Origin: Burkholderiales bacterium
GTDB taxonomy: Bacteria; Pseudomonadota; Gammaproteobacteria; Burkholderiales; JAHFRG01
Length of the DNA: 64,000 nt
Assembly: GCA_035518095.1 (NCBI GenBank)
Contig: DATIXX010000041.1
Location: 1 to 64,000 of the forward strand
Direction: 5' to 3'
The translations under genes were made by a program, and so were the position numbers. This document shows positions 26,597-36,005 of this stretch, one piece after another (the first letter of the stretch is position 1; every line of letters starts with the position of its first letter). The notes below the pieces were generated by a model that searched no databases, was not told the DNA's origin, and saw only the letters and a program-made list of their open reading frames with translations.

Positions 26597-28254
26597 CGCT
26601 GCCCTCCGTCACGAGCAGCCCGGCTTATCTCATAGGGCGGGACCGAATGCGGATTGAGGAGGAAGAACTGTCCGATCGGAAAGCCGTAAGCGACCAGCAT
26701 CAACACCAGCAGGACCATATTCCAGACCCCAAAGCTGTTGAGCGCCGCGGGCACTCGCCTCGGCGGGTTCACTGCAATTGCATAACGCAGCGGTGTGCGG
26801 ACCGTTTTCTCACCGAAATGCGAGCGGACGAGAATGACGATTAGGAGGATCGCCGAAAGCAGCAGGACCACGCCGCCGATGACCGAGACCACGACCAGCG
26901 GACCCATCGCCGCGATGAACGGATCGCTGTAATCGAACACCGCGACGCGACGCGGTTGTCCCATCAGCCCAGTAATGTGCCATGGTATCGTAGTGATCAG
27001 CATGCCCCAGAACCACAGCCATAATTGCCAGCGGGCGAGGTGCTTGGAGCGCAGCGGTTTGCCCGTGATGTGGGGCCACATATCGTAGGCGATCGCAAAG
27101 TACATGATCACGACGGCGCCGCCAAAGATGAGATGGAAATGCGCTGTTACCCATGAAGTGTTGTGAATCATAGAATTCATGGCGTAGCTCATGTTGATGA
27201 TTCCTCCGAATCCACCTAGACCGAGCATCACCATCGATAGTGCGACGGCCAGCACCATCGGCTCGTCCCATGGTAGTGCGCGGATCCATCCCAAAAGTCC
27301 GCGACCGCCACGGCAGCGCCCGGCGATCTCAAGACTGGCGGATATCGAGAACACCGTAAGCAGTGTTGGCAGAACAACCAGGAACGTGAGGAAGGACTGA
27401 ACGAACTTGAAGCTGGGACCATGCTCCGGATCGGCAAACAGATGATGCAGGCCGACCGGCAGGGCGAAGATGAGAAACATGATGAAGGTGAGGCGGCCCA
27501 TGGTGTCACTGTACAGACGCCCGCCGGCCCTTTCCGGGACCAGGGTATAGAAGGCAATATAGGCCGGCATAAGCCAGAAATAGACGATGCCGTGCAGTGT
27601 CACGGAGAAGAGTGTGCGTGCCAGTCCAGCGTCGATTAACGAAGTCCAGCCGAAAGCTGCCGGCAGCAGGATGCCAACCAGTTCAACGCCGGCGCCGCTT
27701 GCCGTCCATGCCCACATCATCGCCGTTGCGGTGATTGCAAACATGGGAAGCGGCACGGGTTGCCCCGGGTTGTCGCGTTTCCATGCTGCCATATTGAGGA
27801 TCATTAGCACCACCCAAATCATCGAGCCGGCTACGACGAGAAATACGCCGCCGTAGTACCAGCCGCTGGCGAGCAAAGGAGGATAGAAGGTGTAGAATAC
27901 CGACGCGCGGCCCGCGAGGATTGTGGCGGCCGCCATGATGGTCCCGATTACGCAGATCACGAAACCGATCCACGCCGCCGTTATGCCGCGAATGGGGCGC
28001 TGCAAACTGGTCGCCGTGACCGCATAGCCAAATCCCATGATGAAGAAGGTAGTGATTACGTAGGCCATCACCGTACCGTGCAACGTCACGGAAGCATAAT
28101 AGGCGTCCGGATCGTCAAGGGGGGCAGGCAGCGGACTGCGCATGAGCATCTGCCAGGCGCCCAAAAAAACGGCGGGCAGGAACGCCGCAAAAGCGACCCA
28201 ATAATGATATAGCGATAGGCGGTTACCGTTGTGCACAGTTGGTCCTCTCAACAA
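26593..28254 (-). CDS. cbaA: Cytochrome c oxidase subunit I, B (ba3) type
   Basis: A haem-copper oxidase subunit of about 550 residues with 13 or more membrane helices. Ligands visible in order: TLHGTVMAYV (low-spin haem His), LHGIVYFWLMPAY (CuB His and the cross-linked Tyr), VGLHHLFADP (the two further CuB His) and VTAHFHLIFGG (high-spin and low-spin haem His). The lines LEIAGRCRGGRGLLGWIRALPWD and HNTSWV are close to Thermus ba3 oxidase and unlike A-type enzymes with a D-channel. A GTG at 28236 behind GAGG at seven bases is the most likely start, although the frame is open from 28254. It reduces O2 to water with high oxygen affinity typical of the class. Confidence 0.92.
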   Translation of the reverse strand: MLRGPTVHNGNRLSLYHYWVAFAAFLPAVFLGAWQMLMRSPLPAPLDDPDAYYASVTLHGTVMAYVITTFFIMGFGYAVTATSLQRPIRGITAAWIGFVICVIGTIMAAATILAGRASVFYTFYPPLLASGWYYGGVFLVVAGSMIWVVLMILNMAAWKRDNPGQPVPLPMFAITATAMMWAWTASGAGVELVGILLPAAFGWTSLIDAGLARTLFSVTLHGIVYFWLMPAYIAFYTLVPERAGGRLYSDTMGRLTFIMFLIFALPVGLHHLFADPEHGPSFKFVQSFLTFLVVLPTLLTVFSISASLEIAGRCRGGRGLLGWIRALPWDEPMVLAVALSMVMLGLGGFGGIINMSYAMNSMIHNTSWVTAHFHLIFGGAVVIMYFAIAYDMWPHITGKPLRSKHLARWQLWLWFWGMLITTIPWHITGLMGQPRRVAVFDYSDPFIAAMGPLVVVSVIGGVVLLLSAILLIVILVRSHFGEKTVRTPLRYAIAVNPPRRVPAALNSFGVWNMVLLVLMLVAYGFPIGQFFLLNPHSVPPYEISRAARDGGQR

Positions 28255-28804
28255 ACCACCTCAACGCAGGGTACTGCTCCTTGGGCACCACAACGACGCG
28301 GGACCACATACCGTGATGACCGACACCGCAGAACTCGTTACATGGCATCTTGTATTCGCCAGGGGTGTCGAAAATCGTGCGGACTTCGGCGACGAAGCCC
28401 GGCACCACCATGGTATTCACGTTGGTGTGGGCGAGAAGAAACCCGTGGATTACATCGGCGCTGGTCAGACGGAACTTTACTGGCGTAGCGGCAGGCACCC
28501 GCACGCATGCCGGCACAAAACTGTACTGCTCGGCAATCATCCTGACCGTGACTGAGCCGTCCGGCTCAAGCGCCGTGCCGAGATTGCTTTCGGCGAATTC
28601 GCCGCCGAGATGTAGGGTCGTCGGGTCGATGGTTTCTACATTGCTGGGCGGGTGAAGCGCGTGGGCAATGCCGGTAACCACGATGATTGCCAGCATTACG
28701 ACGAGCATCGCGATCATCAACATGAACCAACGCCGCTCCGTGCGATCAACTAGCTCCTCCGGAACGATCCCATCCGGGAGCGAATTGGGTAGATGCTCAG
28801 CCAA
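28223..28804 (-). CDS. cbaB: Cytochrome c oxidase subunit II with CuA site, ba3 type
   Basis: About 193 residues. One membrane helix (MLMIAMLVVMLAIIVVTGIA) is followed by a periplasmic cupredoxin domain with the complete CuA set: His in ADVIHGFLL and MPCNEFCGVGHHGM with both Cys, Glu, His and Met. Electrons enter from cytochrome c here. The TTG at 28804 is chosen as start because it overlaps the stop of the small subunit (TTGGCTGA) and follows GAGGG; the frame extends to 28906 but that part is not conserved. It overlaps the subunit I gene at its 3' end. Confidence 0.9.
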   Translation of the reverse strand: MAEHLPNSLPDGIVPEELVDRTERRWFMLMIAMLVVMLAIIVVTGIAHALHPPSNVETIDPTTLHLGGEFAESNLGTALEPDGSVTVRMIAEQYSFVPACVRVPAATPVKFRLTSADVIHGFLLAHTNVNTMVVPGFVAEVRTIFDTPGEYKMPCNEFCGVGHHGMWSRVVVVPKEQYPALRWFVERTNCAQR

Positions 28805-29009
28805 TGGACCCTCGCGGCAGGAACAGTAAGAAATAGAAGGCAAGCCAACCGAGAAGCAGCAGCGCCACCGCGATGCCGGCCAGGAAGAACGCTCCGCGCG
28901 GTCCACGTTTGAGCGCTTCCGCGGCAGCGGTCAACCCGTTCGGGTCCGTTTGCTGCTCTGGCAATTTAGAGGCTGAGCGATGCGCGTCGTCGGAACGCTC
29001 GGACATCAA
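28797..29009 (-). CDS. Small single-helix oxidase subunit (IIa-like)
   Basis: A 70-residue protein with a polar N-terminus and one C-terminal membrane helix (GAFFLAGIAVALLLLGWLAF and a short tail). ba3-type oxidases have a one-helix subunit IIa encoded directly before subunit II, and this gene occupies that place and overlaps subunit II. The assignment rests on size, topology and position, not on a sequence signature. Confidence 0.65.
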   Translation of the reverse strand: MMSERSDDAHRSASKLPEQQTDPNGLTAAAEALKRGPRGAFFLAGIAVALLLLGWLAFYFLLFLPRGSIG

Positions 29010-29383
29010 CTTATCTCCCTATGCCACGTCGCCGCGTTGGTGTACGCTTTGCCTAAATCGCTGAAGTATTGGGTTCGCCGCGATTCCGGCACGAACTTCA
29101 TCCAAGGCAGCGGGATCGACGGCAGTAACGTAGCAGGATTGCTGGCGTCTTGCAAACTGAGGAGAGAGACAGCCGCGATCAGGACCGATTTGGTGGCAGG
29201 ATTGGCCCCATAGCGGCTCATGTATCGGGCGACCTCGCCGCCGCTCATCGAGAATCCGACGAGGTTGGCGTCCTTCATGGCAAGCGTCTTTGGCAAACTT
29301 TCCTCGGACACGTGTTTTGCGAGCGGCGTGATTGACGCCGCGCTCCATCGAATTGTCGCTTTCGATGCTTTTGTTGCCGGCAC
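29006..29383 (-). pseudogene. Mid-region remnant of a chloroperoxidase-like alpha/beta hydrolase
   Basis: The middle of this 125-residue reading, KDANLVGFSMSGGEVARYMS and the following KSVLIAAV, matches the nucleophile elbow (Ser in GFSMSGG) of non-haem chloroperoxidase/arylesterase-type hydrolases. Residues before it do not resemble the family, and after SNPAT the match fades. It lacks the N-terminal oxyanion region and a recognisable catalytic His, so it is probably a broken gene. Its last bases overlap the start of the oxidase small subunit, and the oxidase operon promoter may lie inside it. Confidence 0.5.
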
Positions 29384-30322
29384 CAGTTCCTCAGGTGCCT
29401 TGAGTCAAGGTTTTCACCTTAACGTTTAAGCAATCAAATTGCTCACAGGGTACGGATCGAGCAATAGCAGTTCTTTCCATTTCTTGCGCGCTTTTCCATT
29501 TCTTGCACAATTCTTCCAGTGCGAGATTTCTAGGGCCTTACGAGTTCGCGAATATAAATGAAGAAGTCGGTATGTTTCGACCTCCAGCTCAAAAGCCCGC
29601 ACTCAAGGCGACAAATGCGGGAAGAGGGACACGGCTTCGCAGCCACCGAATTGAAACCCAGGATCGAAAGAGCGGATCTTGGGCGTACGGATTCCGGCGC
29701 AATGTTGATTCGGGTCCATCATCCGTTGCGAATTAGTGAACCTTTCAACCGCTAGGAATCGTAGCGTCGTAAAGTTATTGCACCAGAGCCTGCCGGGCCG
29801 GTTCCCACAGAACGTCCGGGGAATATACGTGACTCGTTCTGCCAAACAACGATACAAAGACTTTGCGAGAAGGGAGAAGAGTGCCTGTTTCTGAATACTC
29901 TTTACGGTCATCGGAACGATTTGGTAGCTATCACCGGCAACTTTCAGTTCTCCTGACACAATTCCAAAATCCGTAAATCCACTGAATCATAAGGTTTGCG
30001 CGGTGATCAGGGAGCCATTTGGATACCAAGCTTGACGATTGCTGAGCAAGGCATTACCAAAAGCCTTTAACGGGTCTTGAATAGCTAACCATGTGATAGA
30101 TATTCGTATTGATCTATCATATCGCGGCTTTCCTATCGCGGCACACAAAACATTGTATTAGCATGCTACGATATCTCATTTAATCAATGCAATGAGCGGC
30201 TATTGCAATGCAGCACAATTGTGCAAGAATTGGAAACAAGCGCACGAAACGAAAAGAATTGCTCTTGCGCCATCGGTATCCTGACACATGGGTACTTTGA
30301 TTACTGAATTTAGGAGAAAACC
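29384..30322. other. Long intergenic region with second repeat copy
   Basis: About 940 bases with no recognised gene. It contains repeat copy B (29602-29674), and its right half is A/T-rich (for example 30090-30190), unlike the surrounding coding DNA. Short open readings on both strands show no family resemblance. It separates the GC-rich left half of the window from the more moderate right half and could be a junction of formerly mobile or rearranged DNA. Confidence 0.5.
29602..29674 (+). repeat. Direct repeat copy B (right of the PQQ/oxidase operon)
   Basis: Matches copy A at 23147-23217 in the same orientation. The best conserved part is GACACGGCTTCGCAGCCAC starting at 29628, followed by a GATCGAAAG block. 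The copies are about 6.4 kb apart. Confidence 0.7.
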
Positions 30323-30505
30323 ATGGCTGAACCTTTGGGCAGCAAGAAATTGGAACGGGAATTGCAATTCTGGCGTCTATTTGACTTTGATGACGCGGAA
30401 CCCGAATTTGAGGGCTATGGCGACAGCCCTGGCGACGAAACGGAGCTGATGGTGATGTTAAGCGGCATGGTCGGCGGCCAGCAGCTCCATCACGAAACCG
30501 AGTAG
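30323..30505 (+). CDS. Small acidic protein of unknown function (60 residues)
   Basis: A 60-residue reading with a strong ribosome binding site (TTAGGAG, then ATG). The product is acidic, rich in Asp and Glu in its centre (LFDFDDAEPEFEGYGDSPGD), with a short hydrophobic patch (LMVMLSGMVGG) near the C-terminus. No signal peptide or known motif. It is followed after 113 bases by another 60-residue gene on the same strand. I do not recognise a family. Confidence 0.55.
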   Translation: MAEPLGSKKLERELQFWRLFDFDDAEPEFEGYGDSPGDETELMVMLSGMVGGQQLHHETE

Positions 30506-30618
30506 TTTTGTTCACGGGGACAACCACGTCCCCTTGTTTACGTATTACGTCACGGCCCTTCCTTAATGCGATGTGGAAACGGACAAAGTATAGGGTAATT
30601 CAGGATCAGGAGATCGCT

Positions 30619-30801
30619 ATGTTAAAGCGAGAATTGAAACTGATTGAAGCACGGGACAAGTTTGGCCGTCCCTTTGCGCACGAGCCGGGCAGTATATTTC
30701 AATACACCAAGGCCGAAATGCACACCGGTATCGACTGGAAGAAATACCGGCACAAGCCGCAACTCGTGGCTGTGCCGGAATCGCTAAAGATGGTTAAATA
30801 A
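30619..30801 (+). CDS. Small basic protein of unknown function (60 residues)
   Basis: A 60-residue reading from an ATG with AGGAG seven bases upstream. The frame is open back to 30508, but the longer N-terminus has no ribosome binding site. The product is rich in Lys, Arg and aromatic residues (KLIEARDKFGRPFAHEPG, GIDWKKYRHKP) and has no membrane segment. It lies downstream of the acidic 60-residue gene and the two could be co-transcribed. No family recognised. Confidence 0.55.
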   Translation: MLKRELKLIEARDKFGRPFAHEPGSIFQYTKAEMHTGIDWKKYRHKPQLVAVPESLKMVK

Positions 30802-30969
30802 ATGTTGCCGACGCTTAAAATCCGTTTCTAAGAATGCGAGGAAGTAGCGCTGCGTTCGGGAGGCTGCTTACAGGTCAAAGTCAAGAACAGCGTCATAAAA
30901 TGCGCGCTATTCTGACAGCAGACCGGCACTCGTGGCTTCGCACTCGGTGTCAGGGAGAAGAAAGCACCT

Positions 30970-32259
30970 TTACCGGTCGTAAAGGTATGCCCGAGTCCAC
31001 GGGATGTCGTTGTTGGTCCCGCGGGTGAACAGCACTTGAAACAATTGCATGTCGCCATTGCTGAACGAAGCGATCGACCCCGCGAGATACAGGCGCCAGG
31101 CGCGCACAAAGCGTTCGTCGTACATTTCTTTCACAAGGCTGCTGGCGTTCTCGAAGCGCTGCAGCCAATGCTTAAGCGTTAACGCGTAGTGCAGTCGCAG
31201 ATTCTCAACGTCGAGCACGGAGAAATCCCAGTCTTCCACTACTTCCAGCATTTCACGCAGCGACGGTGGGTAGGCGCCGGGAAAAATGCGCTTTTCAACC
31301 CATGCATTTAAGGGATTAGGCCGGTTGCGTCCAATACTGTGGATGAGCCCGCGTCCGCTTCGATCCAAACAGCGGTCAATGACGTGACGAAGCTCGCGAT
31401 AATACTCAGGGCCGACATGCTCAAGCATGCCAACTGACATAAATGCGTCAAAGCGGCCGCTGGCATTTCGGTAGTCGTCCTCAATGAATTCCACGCGATG
31501 CTCGACGCCTAACGCATGCGCGCGCTCTCTTGCATACGCAATCTGCTCATGTGAAATATTGAACGCCTTGACCCGCGCCCCATATTGAGTGGCCATGTGC
31601 AGCGCCAGCGCGCCCCAACCGCAGCCAGCTTCAACCACAGATTCTTCCGGCCGCAATCTGATCTTGCGACAAACGTGATCCATCTTGGCAATCTGCGCCT
31701 GCTCCAGCGTGATGTCGGGACTGGAAAAATACGCGCAGGTGTAAACCAGCTGCCGGTCGAGCCACAGCTTGTAAAACTCGTTTCCGATATCGTAATGATG
31801 GTGGATGTTCTCGCGCGAGTCGGCGAGTGCATTTGAATGACGACGGTTTAGCCACTTGGTCAGCCGGAGCCGCAGGCCTGAATCGCGCATGCGTGCCAAC
31901 CCCTGATAAGTGACTTCCATGAGCTTTACCAGGTCTCCGTCTACCTCAATCAGGCCGGTGCTGTAAGCGTCGCCAAAGTACAATTCCGGATTGATCAGTA
32001 ACTTGAGCAGACAGGAAAAGCTCCTGATACGGATATCGACCACCGGGCTACTCGCGGCGGTGCAGATGGACTCGCCAGTCCAGAGCGTAATCCGAATAGG
32101 CGGGTTCCCCAGTGAACCAAGAAGCGACCGCACGATGTACCCCTCCACCCAACGCGTAGAGCGTTGTCCAGGTGTGTCATGCGCCCTGTCAGTCCGTGAA
32201 ATCCCGACATCCCCTTCATTAGGTGAAACCCCGAATAGTTCCGGATCTTCCCGATTCAT
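30970..32259 (-). CDS. cfa: Cyclopropane-fatty-acyl-phospholipid synthase
   Basis: A 429-residue SAM-dependent enzyme that adds a methylene bridge to unsaturated acyl chains of membrane phospholipids. The N-terminal lipid-binding region (about residues 40-130) is followed by the methyltransferase domain: HHHYDIGNEFYKLWLD, VYTCAYF, the SAM motif VVEAGCGWGALALHMA, ISHEQIAYA, and MLEHVGPEYY. C-terminal WDFSVLDVENLRLHYALTL is typical. The ATG at 32259 follows GGAGG by eight bases and is preferred to a start at 32274. It stands alone on the minus strand. Confidence 0.95.
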   Translation of the reverse strand: MNREDPELFGVSPNEGDVGISRTDRAHDTPGQRSTRWVEGYIVRSLLGSLGNPPIRITLWTGESICTAASSPVVDIRIRSFSCLLKLLINPELYFGDAYSTGLIEVDGDLVKLMEVTYQGLARMRDSGLRLRLTKWLNRRHSNALADSRENIHHHYDIGNEFYKLWLDRQLVYTCAYFSSPDITLEQAQIAKMDHVCRKIRLRPEESVVEAGCGWGALALHMATQYGARVKAFNISHEQIAYARERAHALGVEHRVEFIEDDYRNASGRFDAFMSVGMLEHVGPEYYRELRHVIDRCLDRSGRGLIHSIGRNRPNPLNAWVEKRIFPGAYPPSLREMLEVVEDWDFSVLDVENLRLHYALTLKHWLQRFENASSLVKEMYDERFVRAWRLYLAGSIASFSNGDMQLFQVLFTRGTNNDIPWTRAYLYDR

Positions 32260-33202
32260 AGTAATACCCTCCACAACATTCTAGGTGTCAACACAACAAT
32301 AGGGAAGAGTTAATTGTGCGGTATTGATAAAAGTCAAATGCATTGCGCAATCCCGCGGTCCCCGTCACCCTGATCTGTTGCCATCAGCCCGCGCTCGTCA
32401 TCGGATCTGTGTTCATGCCAAATATACACCGCCGTATTGGTTGTCGTCCATGGTCGCCCGCATCCGCCTGCGCATCTGTATCAAGTATCAAGTATACCTG
32501 CCGCACTCGATAGGCAGCTCACTGTGTACTGCCGTGAGTCTCCCCGCAAGATAGGATTGGTAGTTGTTAAAAAAACGAGAATCACGCACTGCATACGTTA
32601 TCACCTGGCTTTTTTGGTCTAGAGCATAAATATGTTTTCTCATTCTGAAATTGAAATCGGTTTGCGACCTGTCAGTGATTCGGCTTTACATCTTGAGCAG
32701 CTGTAAGAATGCTGCTCGAGCAATTTTGGCTGTAAGTAGGCATTTCTTTAAACCCAGTGCAGGTTGGTTGGTGCACCTCCAATGTAAAGACTCTCAGCCT
32801 GTTATGTTCTGCACCTGTAAATCGATAAACCGATCTACGCTATAAGCAACGTTAAGGCTTGTGCGCAAGATGAACAGGAAAATGCTCAATTCCATATTTT
32901 CTTCAATCACGCCGACGATTTCCGGTGCCGACACTGGCCTTGGCACACCAAAATAGGGCACGCAGGGAGGAATTAATGAGACGTGTGTATCTAACCAATT
33001 GACTCACACTAGATTTATTGCCTTGGTACGAGAATTGCTTTAGCTAAAGTTGTATCGTGCAATCGAATGGGCGTTGATTAGGATACATGCGGCCGCCCAA
33101 GATCGTTTGCCCCTGGGTACGAGCTGCTCGATTTACGCTCGCATTCGGATTTAAAGGACGAACCGCGGCCTTTAGATGCGGACCGAAGGGAAAAGGTGCA
33201 TC
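32260..33202. other. Intergenic region, no gene recognised
   Basis: About 940 bases between the divergent cfa and metallopeptidase-like genes, A/T-richer than its flanks. It should contain both promoters. A 12-bp palindrome CTTTAGCTAAAG lies at 33038-33049. Short open readings show no ribosome binding site and no family. No tRNA cloverleaf was recognised. Confidence 0.5.
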
Positions 33203-33610
33203 ATGAATGACCTGTTTGCAGCCTTGTTATCGTGGGCAGTCTTATTGTCCGGCTATCCTGCACCCGCTGTACCGCCCGAGGTTGCGTTTGTTAGTCATCA
33301 ACAGCTTACCGAAATGGCATGTAACGGGACCGAGTGCAAGGTCATAGGATTCCACCCGCCCGGGTCTATGCGCGTGTACATTGACAACCGTTTGCATCCT
33401 GAAAAGAGCACATTCGCAGCTTCGATCGTCGTTCATGAATTCGTCCATTACCTGCAGCAATCGGGAGGCAAGTATGCGCTTCATTACAGCTGCAGCGACG
33501 CCCTAGCAATGGAGCGCGAGGCGTACGATGTTCAATCCCGTTTTCTGGTGGCTCACGGCATATATCGGGTGGTCGGAAGCGCCATGTACGATGCGACATG
33601 CAGCCCGTGA
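33203..33610 (+). CDS. Putative secreted zinc peptidase-like protein (HEXXH)
   Basis: A 135-residue protein. The N-terminus (LFAALLSWAVLLSGYPAPAV) looks like a signal peptide. The centre contains VVHEFVHYLQ, an HEXXH zinc-binding motif, and a later MEREAYDVQ supplies a possible third ligand (Glu) as in gluzincins. Four or more cysteines (MACNGTECK, YSCSD, ATCSP) suggest disulfides in the periplasm. The ATG at 33203 is chosen over 33176 because AAAAGG lies six bases before it. It resembles the DUF6647-type small proteins. Catalytic activity is unproven and no partner gene is adjacent. Confidence 0.65.
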   Translation: MNDLFAALLSWAVLLSGYPAPAVPPEVAFVSHQQLTEMACNGTECKVIGFHPPGSMRVYIDNRLHPEKSTFAASIVVHEFVHYLQQSGGKYALHYSCSDALAMEREAYDVQSRFLVAHGIYRVVGSAMYDATCSP

Positions 33611-33654
33611 TCTGGAGCGCTTAAACAAGCAACCTCCGGCTTTTTCCCGCTGCG

Positions 33655-34416
33655 TCAATCTTTGCTATCCTTCTTCGCTCCAATTAGTGTGTTGATTAAA
33701 TCCATGGGTAGCGGAAACACGATCGTAGTATTCTTATCCGAGCCGATCACTGTCAGCGTTTCCAGATAGCGCAGCTGGATTGCCAGCGGCTGCTGTGCTA
33801 GTATCTTGGCTGCCTCATATAGTTTTTCGGAAGCCTGCAATTCGCCTTCCGCGTGAATAACTTTTGCGCGCCGCTCGCGTTCTGCTTCTGCCTGGCGAGC
33901 AATCGCCCGGATCATGGTTTCATTGATATCGATTTGCTTGATTTCGACGTTTGAGACCTTGATTCCCCACTGGTCGGTATGGGCGTCGAGAGTGGTTTGA
34001 ATATCCAAATTCAATTTTTCGCGCTCAGCCAGCATTTCGTCCAGCATGTGCTTGCCCAGCACTGAACGCAGAGTGGTCTGGGCAAGTTGGCTGGTTGCAA
34101 GCAGGAAATTTTCCACCTGGATGACGGCTTTTTGAGGGTCCACTACTCGGTAAAATACTACGGCGTTGACCTTAACCGAAACGTTGTCGCGCGAAATCAC
34201 ATCTTGACTCGGCACATCCAATACCACGGTGCGAAGACTCACCCGCACCATTTGCTGAATTCCGGGAACGACGACGATCAACCCAGGACCTTTCACTTTC
34301 CAGTACCGACCCAAGAAGAAAATTACTCCGCGTTCGTATTCCCGCAATACCTTCAGCGCGGAAAATGCCAGCACCAAAACGACAACCAATACACCAAAAC
34401 TGAAATTAAAAGCCAT
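33655..34416 (-). CDS. Slipin (SPFH/band 7 family, stomatin-like)
   Basis: A 253-residue membrane-associated protein. One N-terminal membrane segment ([18 protein letters not shown]) is followed by the SPFH domain ([54 protein letters not shown]) and a C-terminal coiled coil ([19 protein letters not shown]). This is the slipin type that pairs with NfeD. It starts at TAATG, sharing one base with the NfeD stop, so the two are translationally coupled. The pair forms a membrane microdomain-type complex in which the NfeD protease can cut the slipin C-terminus in characterised archaeal examples. Confidence 0.93.
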   Translation of the reverse strand: MAFNFSFGVLVVVLVLAFSALKVLREYERGVIFFLGRYWKVKGPGLIVVVPGIQQMVRVSLRTVVLDVPSQDVISRDNVSVKVNAVVFYRVVDPQKAVIQVENFLLATSQLAQTTLRSVLGKHMLDEMLAEREKLNLDIQTTLDAHTDQWGIKVSNVEIKQIDINETMIRAIARQAEAERERRAKVIHAEGELQASEKLYEAAKILAQQPLAIQLRYLETLTVIGSDKNTTIVFPLPMDLINTLIGAKKDSKD

Positions 34417-35804
34417 TAGGTTTCTCCTTTGTCGGGTAACGATTCCGGCACGACATCAAGCGTCAGACCATGTATTTTCACGACCCGGATCTTTTGCCCT
34501 CGGTTCAGTTTGACGGCGCTCTGTACGCGCCAATTTTCACCGTGCACTCGCGCCCAGCCTTGCCCTTCGAAATCTTCGGTCACTTCCCCGGTACTGCCTA
34601 TTAGCTCTTCGCGCCCGCTGACTACCGGGCGATTGCGGGCTTTGACGACCATGCCCATGATCAAAATCAAAAACAGGGCACTGGCTGCGCCGATTCCAAG
34701 TATTAGTGGCAAGGAAATCCCGTATCCCGACGCTCCGGTGTCGAAGAGAATCACGGACCCGATAACAAAAGCAACGATGCCGCCCAATCCAAGTGAACCA
34801 TAGGTAGGAAAATAAACCTCCGCGATCATGAAGGCAATTCCCAAAAGTATCAATACAAGACCGGCATAATTCACCGGCAGCAACTGAAAGGCGTATAGGC
34901 CAAGAATCAAGCAGATCAACCCCGCAACCCCGGGCAACACGTAGCCGGGGTTGGAAAATTCAAAAAACAGCCCATAGATGCCGATCAACATCAAGATATA
35001 CGCGACACTCGGGTCGGTAATTACCGCGAGCGCTCGACTGCGCCAGTCCGGCTCAAAGGAGATCGTCTGGGCATTCTCGGTATTTAACTCGCGTTCCCCC
35101 CCCAGCACATTGAGCTTGCGGCCGTTGAGCTTCTTCAGTAACTGCGGCACATCATCGGCGATCAGGTCTATTACGCCGAGTTTCAATGCTTCTTCCGCCG
35201 AAAGGCTTACCGCTTCGCGCACTGCTTTTTCTGCCCATTCCGCGTTCCTGCCGCGCAGTTGGGCCAAACCGCGAATATAAGCCGCCGCATCCTGGATCTG
35301 CTTGCGGGTCAATGTATCTGATTCGTTGCTTGCCTGTGGCTTGCGCGTATTCTCCGGTTTTTCGGCCCCCTGTTTTTTCTCGGGCTCGGGGGTTCCAGGT
35401 CCGCCGGTGCCTGGGATTGCGCCGATTTGCACCGGTGTCGCGGCGCCCAAATTGGTCGCGGGTGCCATCGCGGCGATGTGGCTCGCATACAGAATGTAGG
35501 TGCCTGCGCTGGCTGCGCGCGCTCCGCTGGGCGCTACGAAAGTCGCAATGGGTATGGGCGAAGCAAGTATGTCCTTGATAATGGAGCGCATGGAGGTATC
35601 CAACCCGCCCGGCGTATCCATTTGAAGTACCACCAGTTCCGCGTGCTCCTTACTTGCCAACTCCAGACCGCGGTGAAAGTAGTCGGCGGTGGCGGGTCCG
35701 ATAGCTCCGTTGACAGAAAGCACGACGACGCGCTGCGAGTCTGAAGCAGCGGCCCACGCAGGGAAGGTCAACAAGAGGAACAGCAACAATCGCATTTTGG
35801 CCAT
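34416..35804 (-). CDS. NfeD-family membrane serine protease
   Basis: A 462-residue protein with a signal peptide ([17 protein letters not shown]), a ClpP-like protease domain and four C-terminal membrane helices followed by an OB-like NfeD domain. The nucleophile region is [16 protein letters not shown], and [17 protein letters not shown] is the conserved strand before it; the Lys of the Ser/Lys dyad lies in the [15 protein letters not shown] region. A Pro/Lys-rich insertion of about 40 residues ([20 protein letters not shown]) sits between them. The C-terminal part [20 protein letters not shown] is the NfeD soluble domain. It is the long, protease-bearing form and is coupled to the slipin gene. 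Confidence 0.93.
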   Translation of the reverse strand: MAKMRLLLFLLLTFPAWAAASDSQRVVVLSVNGAIGPATADYFHRGLELASKEHAELVVLQMDTPGGLDTSMRSIIKDILASPIPIATFVAPSGARAASAGTYILYASHIAAMAPATNLGAATPVQIGAIPGTGGPGTPEPEKKQGAEKPENTRKPQASNESDTLTRKQIQDAAAYIRGLAQLRGRNAEWAEKAVREAVSLSAEEALKLGVIDLIADDVPQLLKKLNGRKLNVLGGERELNTENAQTISFEPDWRSRALAVITDPSVAYILMLIGIYGLFFEFSNPGYVLPGVAGLICLILGLYAFQLLPVNYAGLVLILLGIAFMIAEVYFPTYGSLGLGGIVAFVIGSVILFDTGASGYGISLPLILGIGAASALFLILIMGMVVKARNRPVVSGREELIGSTGEVTEDFEGQGWARVHGENWRVQSAVKLNRGQKIRVVKIHGLTLDVVPESLPDKGET

Positions 35805-36005
35805 TGAAGCTAGAAGCGGCCCGCCTGTTTAACTATAGCGTGTCCGGCCAAGCTAAATGCCATAAAAAAATTCCACCCAGTGCCTGTATTACGCCCGGCT
35901 TGATTTTGGTAATGCCGAATTTAACCCCAGCAAAATGAAGAGCTATTGGCGTGGGTTTAGGAACGTACAACTTACGCTTACGCCGACGGCCGTAAATCTC
36001 CGATT

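Noticed and set aside
29503-29755. Overlapping plus-strand open frames near the second repeat copy
   Set aside because: The copy at 23.2 kb has a stop codon in the corresponding frame, so the repeat is probably not selected as protein.
30000-30320. A/T-rich stretch considered as an origin or attachment site
   Set aside because: No DnaA-box cluster, no tRNA end and no integrase gene nearby.
33203-33610. Possible toxin or phage endolysin role for the HEXXH protein
   Set aside because: Only the zinc motif, signal peptide and cysteines are visible; there is no phage or immunity gene nearby.
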